Shown here: positions 53,249-64,000 of the stretch, one piece after another
Position numbering within the stretch: the first letter of the stretch is position 1
Layout: each line of letters opens with the position of its first letter
From: Rhynchonema sp. JSB1_4
Taxonomy: Eukaryota > Nematoda > Chromadorea > Monhysterida > Xyalidae
Assembly: GCA_030248065.1 (NCBI GenBank)
Contig: JASAMV010003531.1
Coordinates: forward strand, 1 to 64,000
DNA length: 64,000 nt
Direction: 5' to 3'
The notes under the pieces: generated by a model
What the model saw: the letters and a program-made list of their open reading frames with translations, nothing else
Databases searched by the model: none
Told to the model about the DNA's origin: nothing
Program-made: the position numbers and the translations under genes

Positions 53249-54905
53249 CTCGCTGATTGTGTCCAACTTTATCAGGCGCGCTTGCGCTATAGATTTTCTT
53301 TGACTTTATGGGTTTTAGAAACCTTTTTTGCGTGGTACCCAAGGTTTTTTTGCCTGAGCCAGCATGAAGAAAAGTGCCAGTAGATTTCGGCAAATAAGCC
53401 GGTTATGAGCCAGCAGAATTTCATGGAGCCAGTACTAAAATAAGAATGATCTTTTACAGTGAGCCATTTTATTTGGGCAAATGAGCCAGTGGGTCATTTT
53501 GGAAAGAAACCCTGATGGTACTTACCTATTATATTTGTGTGCACAATAAGTAGCCGCATCGGTGGTCTGAAAGCGTGTATTAAAAGTTTGGCTTTGTAGC
53601 CGCCTATTGCACTGTTGTTATTTCGTGTAACATTTTCTGTGAAACGAGCTCGATTGTTCCGAGTAATGAGTGTACTGTCTGCTCTCTTTATAGTGATATG
53701 ATTGGGACCCAAATTGGGGACCAATCTGCAATATAGTTGGAGAGTGACTATAAGGAGAAACGACTGTTAACTGTTATATGTAATAGTTTAATGTTTTCAG
53801 ATATATTCAAGAAGTTGATTGTTTCAAATTATTCCCAGTCCATTCTGTTAGTTCCCAAGCTGCTTGCGGCAGAAATCAGTTACGTCCAAAAAGTAACTGC
53901 TAAGCTAGATACCAGGTATCACTGCAAAACAAATACTGCAGTCTCAATCCCGAACACCCAGCAACTCCCAAAATAATTAGAAACCCCAAACTTGGTGTTG
54001 CAAAATTTCAAATTATTTGATTTTTTACATTCGCACACTTTTCCTATTGTGGCTTTGATTTCTGTGAACAATCAGCACTAATGTTGTACTTCAAGTTGTG
54101 TTCATTATTCGTACTCGAATGAGATGTATTTAGAAGTTGCAGTGAATGAGATTCATTCAACTAAGATTATTTATTTCCTACTTTGTTTATCGTTGAAGTC
54201 TAGTGACCTGAAATGATTAGTCAATGAATATTGACCAGTTTGCGGTCGTTTTGCGCGTTATCGTGTTCGCTTGCTAGCAGCTTGCATTTGATCGTGTATA
54301 TTGTATCGATGGTGTTGGTTGATGAATGTCAGAACGATAGCGGCATCTATATACTGTTTATGCGTAAAATTTTATCTGACTTTGCTTTGTAGCATATTGT
54401 GCCATTTTGCCCACTCAGCTCCCGTATTTCCTCTCAAGTCCGCACGCTCTGCACTTGTTTTCTGATAAAATCTGTCGTCCAGACGTGAGAAGATTTGTTG
54501 ATGGTGTTTGATTGGCTTAGCCGACGCCTGACCTGCTGATGCGGCGTTTTCACTGTTGCTTTTAGTGTGACCTTTATTTCACGTCTGTGACTTTAATTGC
54601 ATTCCGTCATCGAGCTGACGAGCCATATTTTAACAGGTGCTCCGAGAAGCTGGCTGATTATCAACAGTGTTCGGACCGTCGTCATCATCAGCCGTGTCCA
54701 CCGTGCCCTTTGCAATGGGAACAAGAAACATCCTTGAACCTGCACGTACCGAAAGTGCTGGTTTGTCACTCAGTTGATTTATCATGTATTTGTTGAGCTT
54801 GGCTTTCTCAAATCATTACCATTCAAGTAAAAAATTGACCATCATTGGCCTGTCGATAAAGGTGAGGAGGGCTGTTTTAGTAAAATTTAGAACAGTTGAG
54901 TTTCA
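53249..54905. other. Intergenic between Roquin and the F-box gene
   Basis: About 1.65 kb, AT-rich, without recognisable exons. An open stretch at 54587-54796 (rich in Cys/His/Gln) has no start context or phase link to the next gene and is not called. It should hold the Roquin 3' UTR and the next promoter. Confidence 0.5.
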
Positions 54906-57900
54906 ATGACAACAGTGCCATCTACGTCAACGATCTTCGCTGACAAGCCACGACGCCCAAAACCGTCTCTGTTTAACAATTGCGAGTGGGGCGCTGGTAA
55001 GTCATCATAATGATTGTCCAACGTGCCAGTGCACTCCAGCTGGATAAAAACAAACAAATTGAATTGAACTGTTCTAAATGTTCCAATTTTTGCACAAGCC
55101 ACACTGAAACAAAGCAAAGTATTTCTCGGTTCAGGCAACAGCATTATCGCGCAACCGATATTGGCGTCAAATACAACAACCAGTTCGTTCGACCAAGCCA
55201 ATGGCGCGACATTGAATCCGGTTGTCGAGGTGACAATTAGCCAGGGCACACTTCACATTTGATTCTGTTTTGTCCAATCGCGTTTCGCGTGTTTCAGCCG
55301 ACACCGCCTTTCACGTTCAGTCAGCCTGGCAGCTGCGGCATGAATCAGTCGGTATGACATTAACATTAACTTTGTAATGTTTCAACAACTACGTATCATC
55401 ATGATAGTCGACCATTTCAGCAGCCGCAAGTGGTCAATCAAGCAGCACATTCAGGCTTGTCGTCGGTGCCTGGTGATCGAATGGCCACCCCGATCTCTAC
55501 TTGGTCGTTCTGGCAGAATCACACGCGATTCGGCACCTTCTCGCAGCAACCGGCACTCAGACGTTGGTGCATTGGTTGATGTTTCATCCTGCAGTCAATC
55601 TCTGTATATTGACATGTCACGGCCCGGCCCGACACTTTCAGTCACAATGAAGAGAAGATTGGGATAGACTTGTAGATTGAGGAAGACCGCGACAGGATGG
55701 AGTTTTTCACCCTAATGAATGTCTCTCAAGGCTGAACTGCATCATCATCATAATTGCTGTGGGACGTGTTTGTGAGCCAATGTGTTTGCAGCAACGACAG
55801 CCACAAACGACAGTTTCGGTCAACGAGCGTCCTGGGTGTCCGAAGGTCAACAGCACGCCATCTCCACATCCGCTTGTTCGTCGAAGCGACCACCTCGATC
55901 GACATCCACGCTGCTCGGTGCACTGGATGTCAATGATGGTAGTCACCAGAGTTGTTTAGTTGGTATTAGGTCGTGTTCCATTCGCACTGACGATCACCTG
56001 CTGCACTGCCCCGCCTGTATGTGTGATAAGAGAACGAAACAGACAAAATTCACCACGGTTGTATTATCGAGCAAGCGAAACGAGGTGTGTGATTGCAGTG
56101 GCTGTGAGCACAAACGCAGCCTCAACGACAACCAACATTCCGTTCACATTCTCTGCCGCTCTACGTCCGTCAACCACAACGGTTGCAGCACAACCGAAAT
56201 CTGATTTGAGGTAAAAACTGTTGTCTGCTGGGTGCTGATGCAGAGCCGACTATTTGAAAAAACTTCCACGTTCAATACTTGCGTTTGTGTAAGGGACCGT
56301 GTGCTCAGGCTCCGCACTTGTCCGTACCACATTTTTATTCTGCATTGCTCAATAAACTTTCCAGCGTCTCCACATCAGTGCAAGCACCACCATCGTGTCG
56401 CATCGTTGGTACTGCACGTCTGTCGCCATCAGCACAAATTGGATCTGTGTCGATCGATTCTGGTGTGATCAGCCACAACAAGCCAACATCGTCGGATGAT
56501 CACCGATTGCAGTTGACATTGTTGATGTACAACAAATTGGCCGAGCTGCACTGCCGAGGCGAATCGGCCAAAGCGCATGCGTTGTTGTTGATACGTGATG
56601 ACGTCATCGAGCTCATGTCAACTGCTGCTGCTGTGAGTGGGCCGGACATCGGGAGTCGACCGACGGCGACAACAACCGCGACAACCAAACAGCCAGCGCC
56701 CGACGATGACCATCCGACCGACGAAATCGGGCACGACCACAATCTGACGCGTCTGCGCGACGTTATGAGTCTGACCGACGAGCTCGTTGGCAACAAACTT
56801 GAGGTGGACAACAATATGGTTTTTACCATCATTCTTTCATTGCCATGGCTTTGCCGTCTTTGGTGCAAAGTGCGCACTTCAGCCGATTGCCACCGACCCT
56901 GCTCCGCCCACGGCTGAGTCCGGTGGCAGTGCCGTTTGCATCCAGCTGCGACCCGAATCGTGCCTGGGTGCCCCAATTCAAACGTCGCCAACGCCCTCTC
57001 CAAGTGAACACCTCAATCATGGCACTCATTCTGTTGGTTTTGTTTACCTTTTTTTCATCGAGGATGATTGATCATACATTGTTTATGTTTATGGTGATCA
57101 TTCGCACAGTTTAGGCAAGTCCCGCTGATGTTTCGCCAGTTGAACGGCATTCAGTCTGCACGCCTGCTAACTTTGCTGCTGATACGACTGTTGGTCATCC
57201 CGTTCAAGTGAGTGTTTGCTGATTTTTTCAATTATAATGCCCAGTCCGTAATTATCCTTAACGAGCGAAAATCCTGTTGATGTTTCAATAGGCTATTGCA
57301 CCCAACATTGCATCGAGCAACATTCCGCATGAAATTGAGAATCCGAGTAGCTCAATCGACCGATTTCACGACACGGCATCACCTGAAGGCGATGCAAGTG
57401 CTGGTGTGGGACAGGTCCTGTTCAGATTTATGAGGTTTATCACATTCCAAAATCTGTTGATGGTCGCGGCCAGGCAGACGCGGTTGCGGTATAGAAAAAG
57501 AAATGTCCGAGAACGCATCGCGTCAGCCTGGCCTGACTTGCGGTTCACTGTTGTGAAGCATTTTCGTTGACTGTAGCACATAGAATGAACCAATCAGCGT
57601 CGAGCCCAGCCCTGATTGGTCCATTTTTACGCGAAACAACCCAAGAAATGTTTGACAGTGAACCGCAACCGCAAGTGCGGCCAGGCAGACGCGTTGCGGT
57701 CCTTGGACCGTGCTTAGTTTCAATCTTACGTCGAACATTCTTGCTTTAGCCCAATGGTCCTTCTAACAACGCACCGATAAACGATTCAGTTGAGGTCGAT
57801 CAAAATGCTGACGCAGCGCCGTCTGGAATGGACAGTCAGCCAGTTAGTGATCACCAGTTTTCAATTTATCAAAATTGGTATTATTATTCACTCAGCAACC

Positions 57901-60898
57901 GTGCATGACCTTACAGGAGCCTGATCCATCAAGGCCATGCAATGATGACGAGCCAGTGATCGTGCACGTGAAAAGGGGCAGGAAACGAGCAGCAGCCAGC
58001 AGTCAAGTGGCATCCAAGCGATGCAAAACTGAGTCGACCGTGAGTGCAAGACACAAACGCGTGACCACTGCTGCATCGAACGAACACACCCACACTCCAT
58101 TGGCATGCACGGATGTATTCTTGGTGCATCTGGTTAGCGCCCAACGGTTGTTATGAGGAAATTTTAGGCTGTCAAAACCTCGGGGAAGAAAGGCGAAAAA
58201 AAAAAAAAAAAATTAAAAAAAAACAAAACCCAAAAACAAAAAAAAACTTAATGCACGAAAATAGAGCAACGAGATCTGATTGCTTCGGTGTTCGTTGCTA
58301 ATGTTCAGCGTCCCCTTCCCAAGTGATGGCTTAGGATCAGGCTGGAATCCAAGCTCGTGGGCGTAAGCTCGAAGGGACGAGCGCAGTAATTCTGCCGTTC
58401 ATTTGACAGGACGATGACTCAAACGATGATGCCACTTCGGATCAATCAGTGGTGATTTGTGACCAGCCCGAAAATGTCAATGTTTGTTGGATGATCTGTG
58501 GTTGTCCTGGTTTTTTTTTATCAAATGGTCCTTGTTCTGATTGATTGATTGGTTGCTAGGACAGGTCGACATCTCGGCATGTACGTTTCATCCAGAATGC
58601 CTAATCTTTTTTAGGAGCCTTCAGCCTCGGCAGTTGCTGATGACCGGCGTGATTTCCAAATTTTGCGTCACCGTGTGCCGCGGGCAATGCTGAATGACGA
58701 TGAGTCGTGGGCCGCCGATGTATGATGTTGTCGGTAGTTGACGCAGCGTGTTCTTGTGTGATTTTTCACATGTTGAGCATTACAGGAACCGTCAACCGCA
58801 GCGTTCTCCGACGATTTGCTGTGCATTTTGCGCACCCGCGTGTTCACGCAGCTGCGAGCAAGCGACAAGAAGAGCGTTGCACTCGTGTGTCGTGCGTTCA
58901 ACGAACAGATACGACAACCGTCGGCGTGGTCCAACATCACACATGCCACGATCACTGATGAACACATTCGATTGGACGACTTTCAACGTTCGTATCAGTC
59001 TTCATGGTTCCCGTTGTAAATGTGCTGTCTAATTGTTCCGTATCCACTTATCTAATATAATACTTGCAGGAGATTACTGGTCGCGGAGCGAGTTTGTACA
59101 CGCCCACAAACCAGCACCGCGATCGCAACGCGTAACGCGCTCGCAATCAGGCGCATTCGTTCACTGGTTCAATAAACTCATGAAATTCACACAAATGTGC
59201 ACCAACGTTCACGCACTGCAGTTGATCGGGTTGAAGGAACACGAAGCAGTGAAAAAAGTGGCTGTTGTCGTCAACGACCTACCCGTATTGCGCAACGTGC
59301 TGCTGTTTCAAAGTCAAAATGGATACAACGGTTTGGTCCTAATCGTTATTTTTACTGAAACCAATAAAATGTGGGGTCACCACGAGTATTACGATGTGGT
59401 GAATCCGTCCACTGCGCCAATAATCCGACGCTGTTTTTTGTTGACACCAGTTAAGAGCGCTTTGGCTAATTTTGAGGTACAAAACGTCGGTGTCAATAAA
59501 CGGAAACGAGAGCACAATTTCTTGGTTCTGTTCATTTTAGTGGTTTTATCCCTGTTTTAGAGTGTCTGCTCCGCCTCGAGTCCACCAACTTGCTGCATTA
59601 TCGCGTTTTTGTCAACGATGGCATCGGTACGATCAAGCGTGCCGAGTACGGGCACATGCTCAAATTTTTCAACCGGTTGTGTGACCCTGATCTTGGTTGG
59701 TATTTTATCAGGCCTTTGCATCCGTCAGGGCCGGGGACTAGTAAAAAAAGAAATGTAAAAGAAATTCCCCGACCTAGAATGAATAACTAATAAGCTGGAC
59801 GAAATTAGTGGCTCCAGTAAATTTTTTAATATCTTCAACGCAAGAATCACACAGGCAAGTCACGTCCGATAGATCCGATCACCAAGTTTGATATCAACCA
59901 GTATGAAATACTGGATGTATCGCCTTTTTTACTTCGGCAATAGTAATAATACTAACTCCGTTGAACTCGACAGGTTTAATCTGTTCATAGTAGGTTTACC
60001 CTTGTTTGCGTGGCTTTGTCATGTAGATTTTCGACACTTTATATCAATCGTTGCAATATATGTTCAGCGACAGCGCGATCTCGTATCTACGCCATCGATG
60101 GCCTGCTGCCAGGTTTGGTCGACAAACAACATGAGTCGATCGATCATCTGTTCCCCAATCTGACCAGTTTGTCGTATGTTGTCGATTCGAAAGCACAAGC
60201 CGGTCACTTCGCCGCGCTGTATCCACCAAATGCATCCAACACGCTCACACACTTGAGCATTGAGGTTGACATCGAGTGTTCGTTGAAAGTGATGACCTTC
60301 GCACCCAACTGCCTGCCGAACCTGCGTACGCTCACCATCGACCTGTTGTCGATTCTGGTTGTCAAAGATGCGCTCAAGTATGTGCTCAACTCACTGCCCA
60401 GTGCTTGTCCCCAATTGCACACCATTTGCGTGAAAACGACTGCGGCACTCGATATCGTCTTTGTGCTTGCGCTTGTGGCACGATTGGTTCCTGGTTTGTG
60501 GGCGTGACGTTTTGCTTGAGTTCCATGTTCTTTTCTTTTGAGTTGTGCTTTGGCCAGCCTTTTGCTCCTTTTTTGTCAGTTCCAGCTGGCCCCAACAACA
60601 TCATGGCGCACTTAGTGGATGTCATATAGCTTCCATATGGGTGTGGGTGGGCCATCTGTCGTGATGTTATTTACTTGCAGGGCGACAAAATGCTGATCGA
60701 ATCGTGATTGATTACCGACTCAACGAGGCCCGATCACTTGAGCGATCCACCCATGAAGACTGGGTCAAATCTCTGTCCGATTGGTTTGGACATGTCGTTT
60801 CGAATGTGTGCTTCTCGGATGAATCTGGCCATCTGACATTTCAGGCGGTTGGCAAAAATGTTGTTATTGAGAATTACAGATCATTCTCGGTGCACTGA
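54906..60898 (+). CDS. F-box/LRR protein with about 620-residue disordered N-terminus
   Basis: Nineteen exons join without a phase conflict, giving 1,035 aa: 54906-54996, 55135-55229, 55298-55351, 55421-55574, 55792-55938, 56099-56210, 56365-56818, 56883-57032, 57115-57207, 57292-57414, 57750-57842, 57917-58039, 58410-58481, 58615-58719, 58786-58987, 59070-59330, 59561-59695, 60068-60493, 60681-60898. Residues 1-622 are Ser/Thr/Pro/Asn-rich with scattered PFTFS, SFGQ and FTFS motifs, one helical island (LQLTLLMYNKLAELHCRGES) and a basic patch (KRGRKRAAASS). Several exons open with an acidic EP or DD. An F-box-like segment follows (DDLLCILRTRVFTQLRASDK... VCRAFNEQIRQPSAW), then leucine-rich strands (LTSLSY, LTHLSIEV, LRTLTIDLLS). 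Likely an SCF-type substrate receptor by domain logic; the N-terminus is unrecognised. It could instead be two adjacent genes, but the phases argue for one. Confidence 0.72.
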
Positions 60899-61041
60899 AA
60901 GTTGTTCACCACCATTCATCTGTGCCTTTTTCTGCATTCCACAAATCAAATATCAGGGAATACTGTATTATTCTTAGAATTTTTCTGATTTTGTCCATTG
61001 ATTTGATGTGCTACGTTGAATAAGATATTGCGCAATTATAG

Positions 61042-61197
61042 TTGACGGCAAATCAACAAGAATGCAGATATTGCCAATGCTGTGGTCGATTGATATTCTT
61101 GAATTTCAAATGGCTGCCTTGTCGCCACTGGATGCATTGCATCTGCATGTCTTCCGCCACGTTGTGTTTGTGTTGCATGAACATTCGACTCGCTAAG
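61042..61197 (+). CDS. RING-H2-like exon of an unidentified gene
   Basis: This 156-nt, phase-0 exon (acceptor ATTATAG, donor AAG|GTAGG) encodes a compact zinc-finger pattern: CRYC, then 15 residues, then C-R-H-W-M-H-C-I-C, six residues, and CLCC, fitting C-x2-C-x15-C-x-H-x2-H-x2-C-x6-C-x2-C. I cannot find its start codon or its following exon. It lies between the F-box/LRR stop and AADAT. It cannot follow the last F-box intron because the phases differ (1 versus 0). Confidence 0.45.
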
Positions 61198-61846
61198 GTA
61201 GGACTTGTTGATGCTCGCGTGAAACAGCGAAAGATTGTGGTCATGTCACTACCAGCGTTAAACAAAAAAGGTTTTTCAAAAAAAGGCTTGTTTTTTCAAA
61301 AAAAAGTCGGCACTTTTAAAAGAAACAAAAAAAATAAGCCTGGGATATTTTGACTTTTTTGTCCTCAGAATGCACGAAATCTGCTCAATTTTCACCACAA
61401 AACACAACAATTTTCTCCCGAAAGCACCTTATAACCTCGTTTTTGTCCCTTGTGCTCAATTCCAACACCCCGGTGAACTTGTCGTTCAAGTTTCTATCCA
61501 TACAGATACAAGGTCACTTCACCTCTTTTAAAAAAAAACTTGGAACAATTTGGTCACCAAGGCAAAACCGGCCGCGTGGCGTGGCTATTCAGGCAACTGT
61601 ACCATAACATTGAAAACTCAGGCGGAGACCGTGAGCAGCACAACAGCGAGAACGAAAAAACCAACGAAAGTGCAAAAATACAAAGGTGGTGGCAGTTAAT
61701 ACTTCCACAAACAAGGCCAAATAGTGAAATATCCAAAAAAACTGGGCTTTGGAATTCCGCAAATTCATTTCTGCAAGGGAATATATCATCCACAGTTGCC
61801 CAGAACCAAGCTGAACAACCGTCACGAAACTGGCGGACCAGGCAGC

Positions 61847-64000
61847 ATGAACAACGCAAGGTTCATGCCGTTCATCAACGAACTGAGTGCTGCTCGAATG
61901 ACATCCCCGATTCGCAAAATAAGTGAGCTTTTTTATTAATTTTGGAATTCACTTTTGACCGTGTTGCTGTCGGTTTTATTGCGTCACCAACTTTATGATC
62001 GATTTCAGCTGAAATCCAACAAGCCGGTGGTCCCAATTTAATCTCGTTCGGCACCGGTGCGCCCAACGTTCAGTGCTTCCCTTTCACCGACATCAGCATT
62101 AACACATTGTAGGTAGTTTGTTGTGTGGATCCGGATGAACATCGGGGTTCATTCATTCAAGAAAATGAACTGTGTGAATTTTATTTTCGGTATGGCGAGA
62201 TCAAATTGACGGGATCGAAATTGTCAAGAGCATTGCAATATGGTCCGACGCAAGGGTGAGATATGATTACACGTGCACACATTGCCCGGTGGTTGCCCTG
62301 CCCTCATTCACTGTTATTAACTTGTTCCAGCATGCCCGAACTGAGAAAGTGGCTGTTAAATTTGCAACGAAAGCTGCATCCGTCTCCGTATTTCGCAAAA
62401 CACCCCGATGATCTAGACTTGGTCGTGACGCCCGGCAGCCAAGATGGATTATCTAAGGTGAACATTGTTGAGTTGTGCCTTTACTTTTGCCAGACAAGAC
62501 AACTATCACAGCATCGCCGATTGCAGATATTCGACATGGCACTGCGTATTGGTGATCCGATACTGATCGAACAGCCCACATATCCGGGCACGTTGGCCGG
62601 AGTGAGTGGTGAACCACTTGAAAATAACATTTTTCTGTGTTCTCCAATATCGTTTAATTCGATGCCTCCCATCTCAGTTACATCCGTATCGGCCAACATT
62701 CCTTCGATTGTCGGTGGATGCGCACGGCCTCGATCCATCATCCCTGTCTGCAGCCATCCAGCACAACAAACACGTCAAATTGTTGTACGTTCAACCGAAT
62801 TGCAGCAATCCAACTGGTGTCAGCATGACGCTCGACAGAAGGAGGCAGTTGCTCAAGGTGCGTGGCTTGGAATGAAGGTATTCTTGTGTTCATCAATGTG
62901 TGCTCATTTTTTTACAAAGGACGATAGAACAGCGCATGCGTGCAAAATCACTTTGCAAGATCAATCCCAATCCAACAACCGGATATTGAATAGCTTTATT
63001 TCAGTTAGCAGACGAGCACGATCTGTTGGTGATCGAGGATGACCCGTATTATTTTCTTCGTTTCGACCACAATCCGTTGCCGAGTTTGTTCGCATTGGAC
63101 ACCGCCGGTCGGGTGCTCAGACTCGATTCGTTCTCCAAAGTCATGTCATCCGGGTTCGTTAGTCGTTACAGTACGGTGATCGGGCTGGTTCGAGCAAGAA
63201 AGTTTGCCAATTGCTCATACGAATCTGAGCGACAAATTCAGAATTGGCTTTTCTTGTTCTCACGAAAGCTTGGGCTTACTTCTTGTCGGCTTTGGCTTAG
63301 GCCAAGCCCGGGCACTCTGTCGTAAATTCTCTCTCCCTGAGGAATTGTCCGCCAAAATCAATGTTGAAAAACGTTGATGCTGTCATATGAAAACTTTTTT
63401 GTTTCATTTTCTGCAAAAATTAAAGACTGACCGTTACTTTCCGCTCTTAAAATTTGTCCATGCACTTGTTCCGATGCTCAAACATGTACGGTTACCAATT
63501 CCGACGAGTTTTCCGACGAAAATTCCTGATTGCAGTATTCGACTTGGTTATGTCACCGGTCATCGGGCGTTACTCGACCGAGTTGCACTGCATCTGCAAG
63601 CGTCCAGCATGCACGCAAGCTCGCTGTCGCAGGTTGACGCACGGCTGGATGTTTTTACTTTTCTTGGGTTTGCAACTCTGATAAATGTCAGTTTTGATAT
63701 TTTTTAACAACATGCAAATATGTATCGATCTGTTCAGGTTATGGTGTACGAGTTGCTGGATCGACTTGGTGTCGATGGATTTCTCAAACATGCTCAGTCG
63801 TGAGTCCGATGGCGTTTCTATTTTATTGATTAACGATTAATTCTCCGAAAACCGATCTACTGAGCGTTTTTCTAGCGTTGCCTCGTTCTACAGCTCTCAA
63901 TGCGATCAAATGATGCATGCTGCCAACAAGTACTTGTCAAATGGTGCGTTGTATTTGTGCTATTGAGAGCGAAATCTATTATCGGTTTCAATGCCTGAGT
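61847..64000 (+). CDS. AADAT: Kynurenine/alpha-aminoadipate aminotransferase, 3' end beyond window
   Basis: PLP-dependent class-I aminotransferase acting on kynurenine and 2-aminoadipate in lysine and tryptophan breakdown. Exons: 61847-61922 (MNNARFMPFINELSAARMTS), 62009-62108, about 62180-62255 (SKLSRALQYGPTQG), 62331-62457, 62527-62601, 62678-62857, 63005-63153, 63536-63632, 63738-63799, 63876-63943, then beyond. Signature stretches are VVTPGSQDGLSK, EQPTYPGTLAG, YVQPNCSNPTG, IEDDPYYFLRFD and the PLP-lysine motif LDSFSKVMSSG. The third exon has no clean AG acceptor in the right phase, so that junction is uncertain. An in-frame extension 5' of the ATG is open but lacks similarity. The C-terminal domain is missing only because the window ends. 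Confidence 0.93.

Noticed and set aside
54906..57032. FG-like motifs as evidence of a nucleoporin
   Set aside because: Motifs are few and irregular, and the exons continue in phase into an F-box/LRR region, which nucleoporins do not have.

Overview
This is nuclear DNA of an animal, almost certainly an invertebrate. Every recognisable gene is split by spliceosomal introns of roughly 50-1000 bp with GT...AG ends, many acceptors reading (T)TTCAG. The gene set (ELP3, pelota, XBP1, CRPPA/ISPD, DAZAP2, NUDT5-like, EEF1AKMT1, Roquin, AADAT/KAT2, EEF1B2) is metazoan, with XBP1, Roquin, CRPPA and DAZAP2 the most telling. I cannot place the phylum. The XBP1 IRE1-type intron is 23 nt, the length reported for nematode and insect xbp1, rather than the 26 nt of vertebrates.

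Layout. 1-1290: a small multiple fold-back. 1251-13885: a giant imperfect inverted repeat centred near 7.2-7.6 kb. Its right arm carries a small unknown gene (7393-7799), intact EEF1B2 (8740-11130) and the 5' half of ELP3. Its left arm carries the same loci in reverse: a near-identical copy of ELP3 exons 1-4, a badly damaged EEF1B2 copy, and a second copy of the small gene. 11569-25000: ELP3(+), PELO(+), XBP1(-), CRPPA(+), closely packed. 25-31 kb: DAZAP2(-) and a nest of hAT-like MITEs. 31-38 kb: a small hypothetical gene, about 4 kb without recognisable genes, and a NUDT5-like Nudix gene. 38-42 kb: another MITE-rich block including a 1.07-kb hAT-like element. 42-64 kb: EEF1AKMT1(+), Roquin(+, 22 exons), an F-box/LRR gene with a very long disordered N-terminus (+, 19 exons), a RING-like exon, and AADAT(+, cut by the window end).

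The genes are ordinary housekeeping or regulatory genes and do not form an operon. EEF1B2 (eEF1A nucleotide exchange), EEF1AKMT1 (eEF1A methylation), ELP3 (tRNA wobble modification) and PELO (ribosome rescue) all serve translation, but I read their proximity as chance.

The strongest signals are: (1) the XBP1 unconventional intron, found as two stem-loops and confirmed by reading-frame bookkeeping through three downstream introns, with a second open frame in the unspliced form; (2) a family-rich set of hAT-like MITEs with perfect 8-bp target duplications, including nested insertions and one filled/empty pair across the palindrome; (3) the palindrome itself, which may be real or a fold-back/assembly artefact; (4) a recurring GTTGGT splice donor. 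Exon models below were built by hand from splice sites, homology and phase; boundaries marked uncertain should be treated so.
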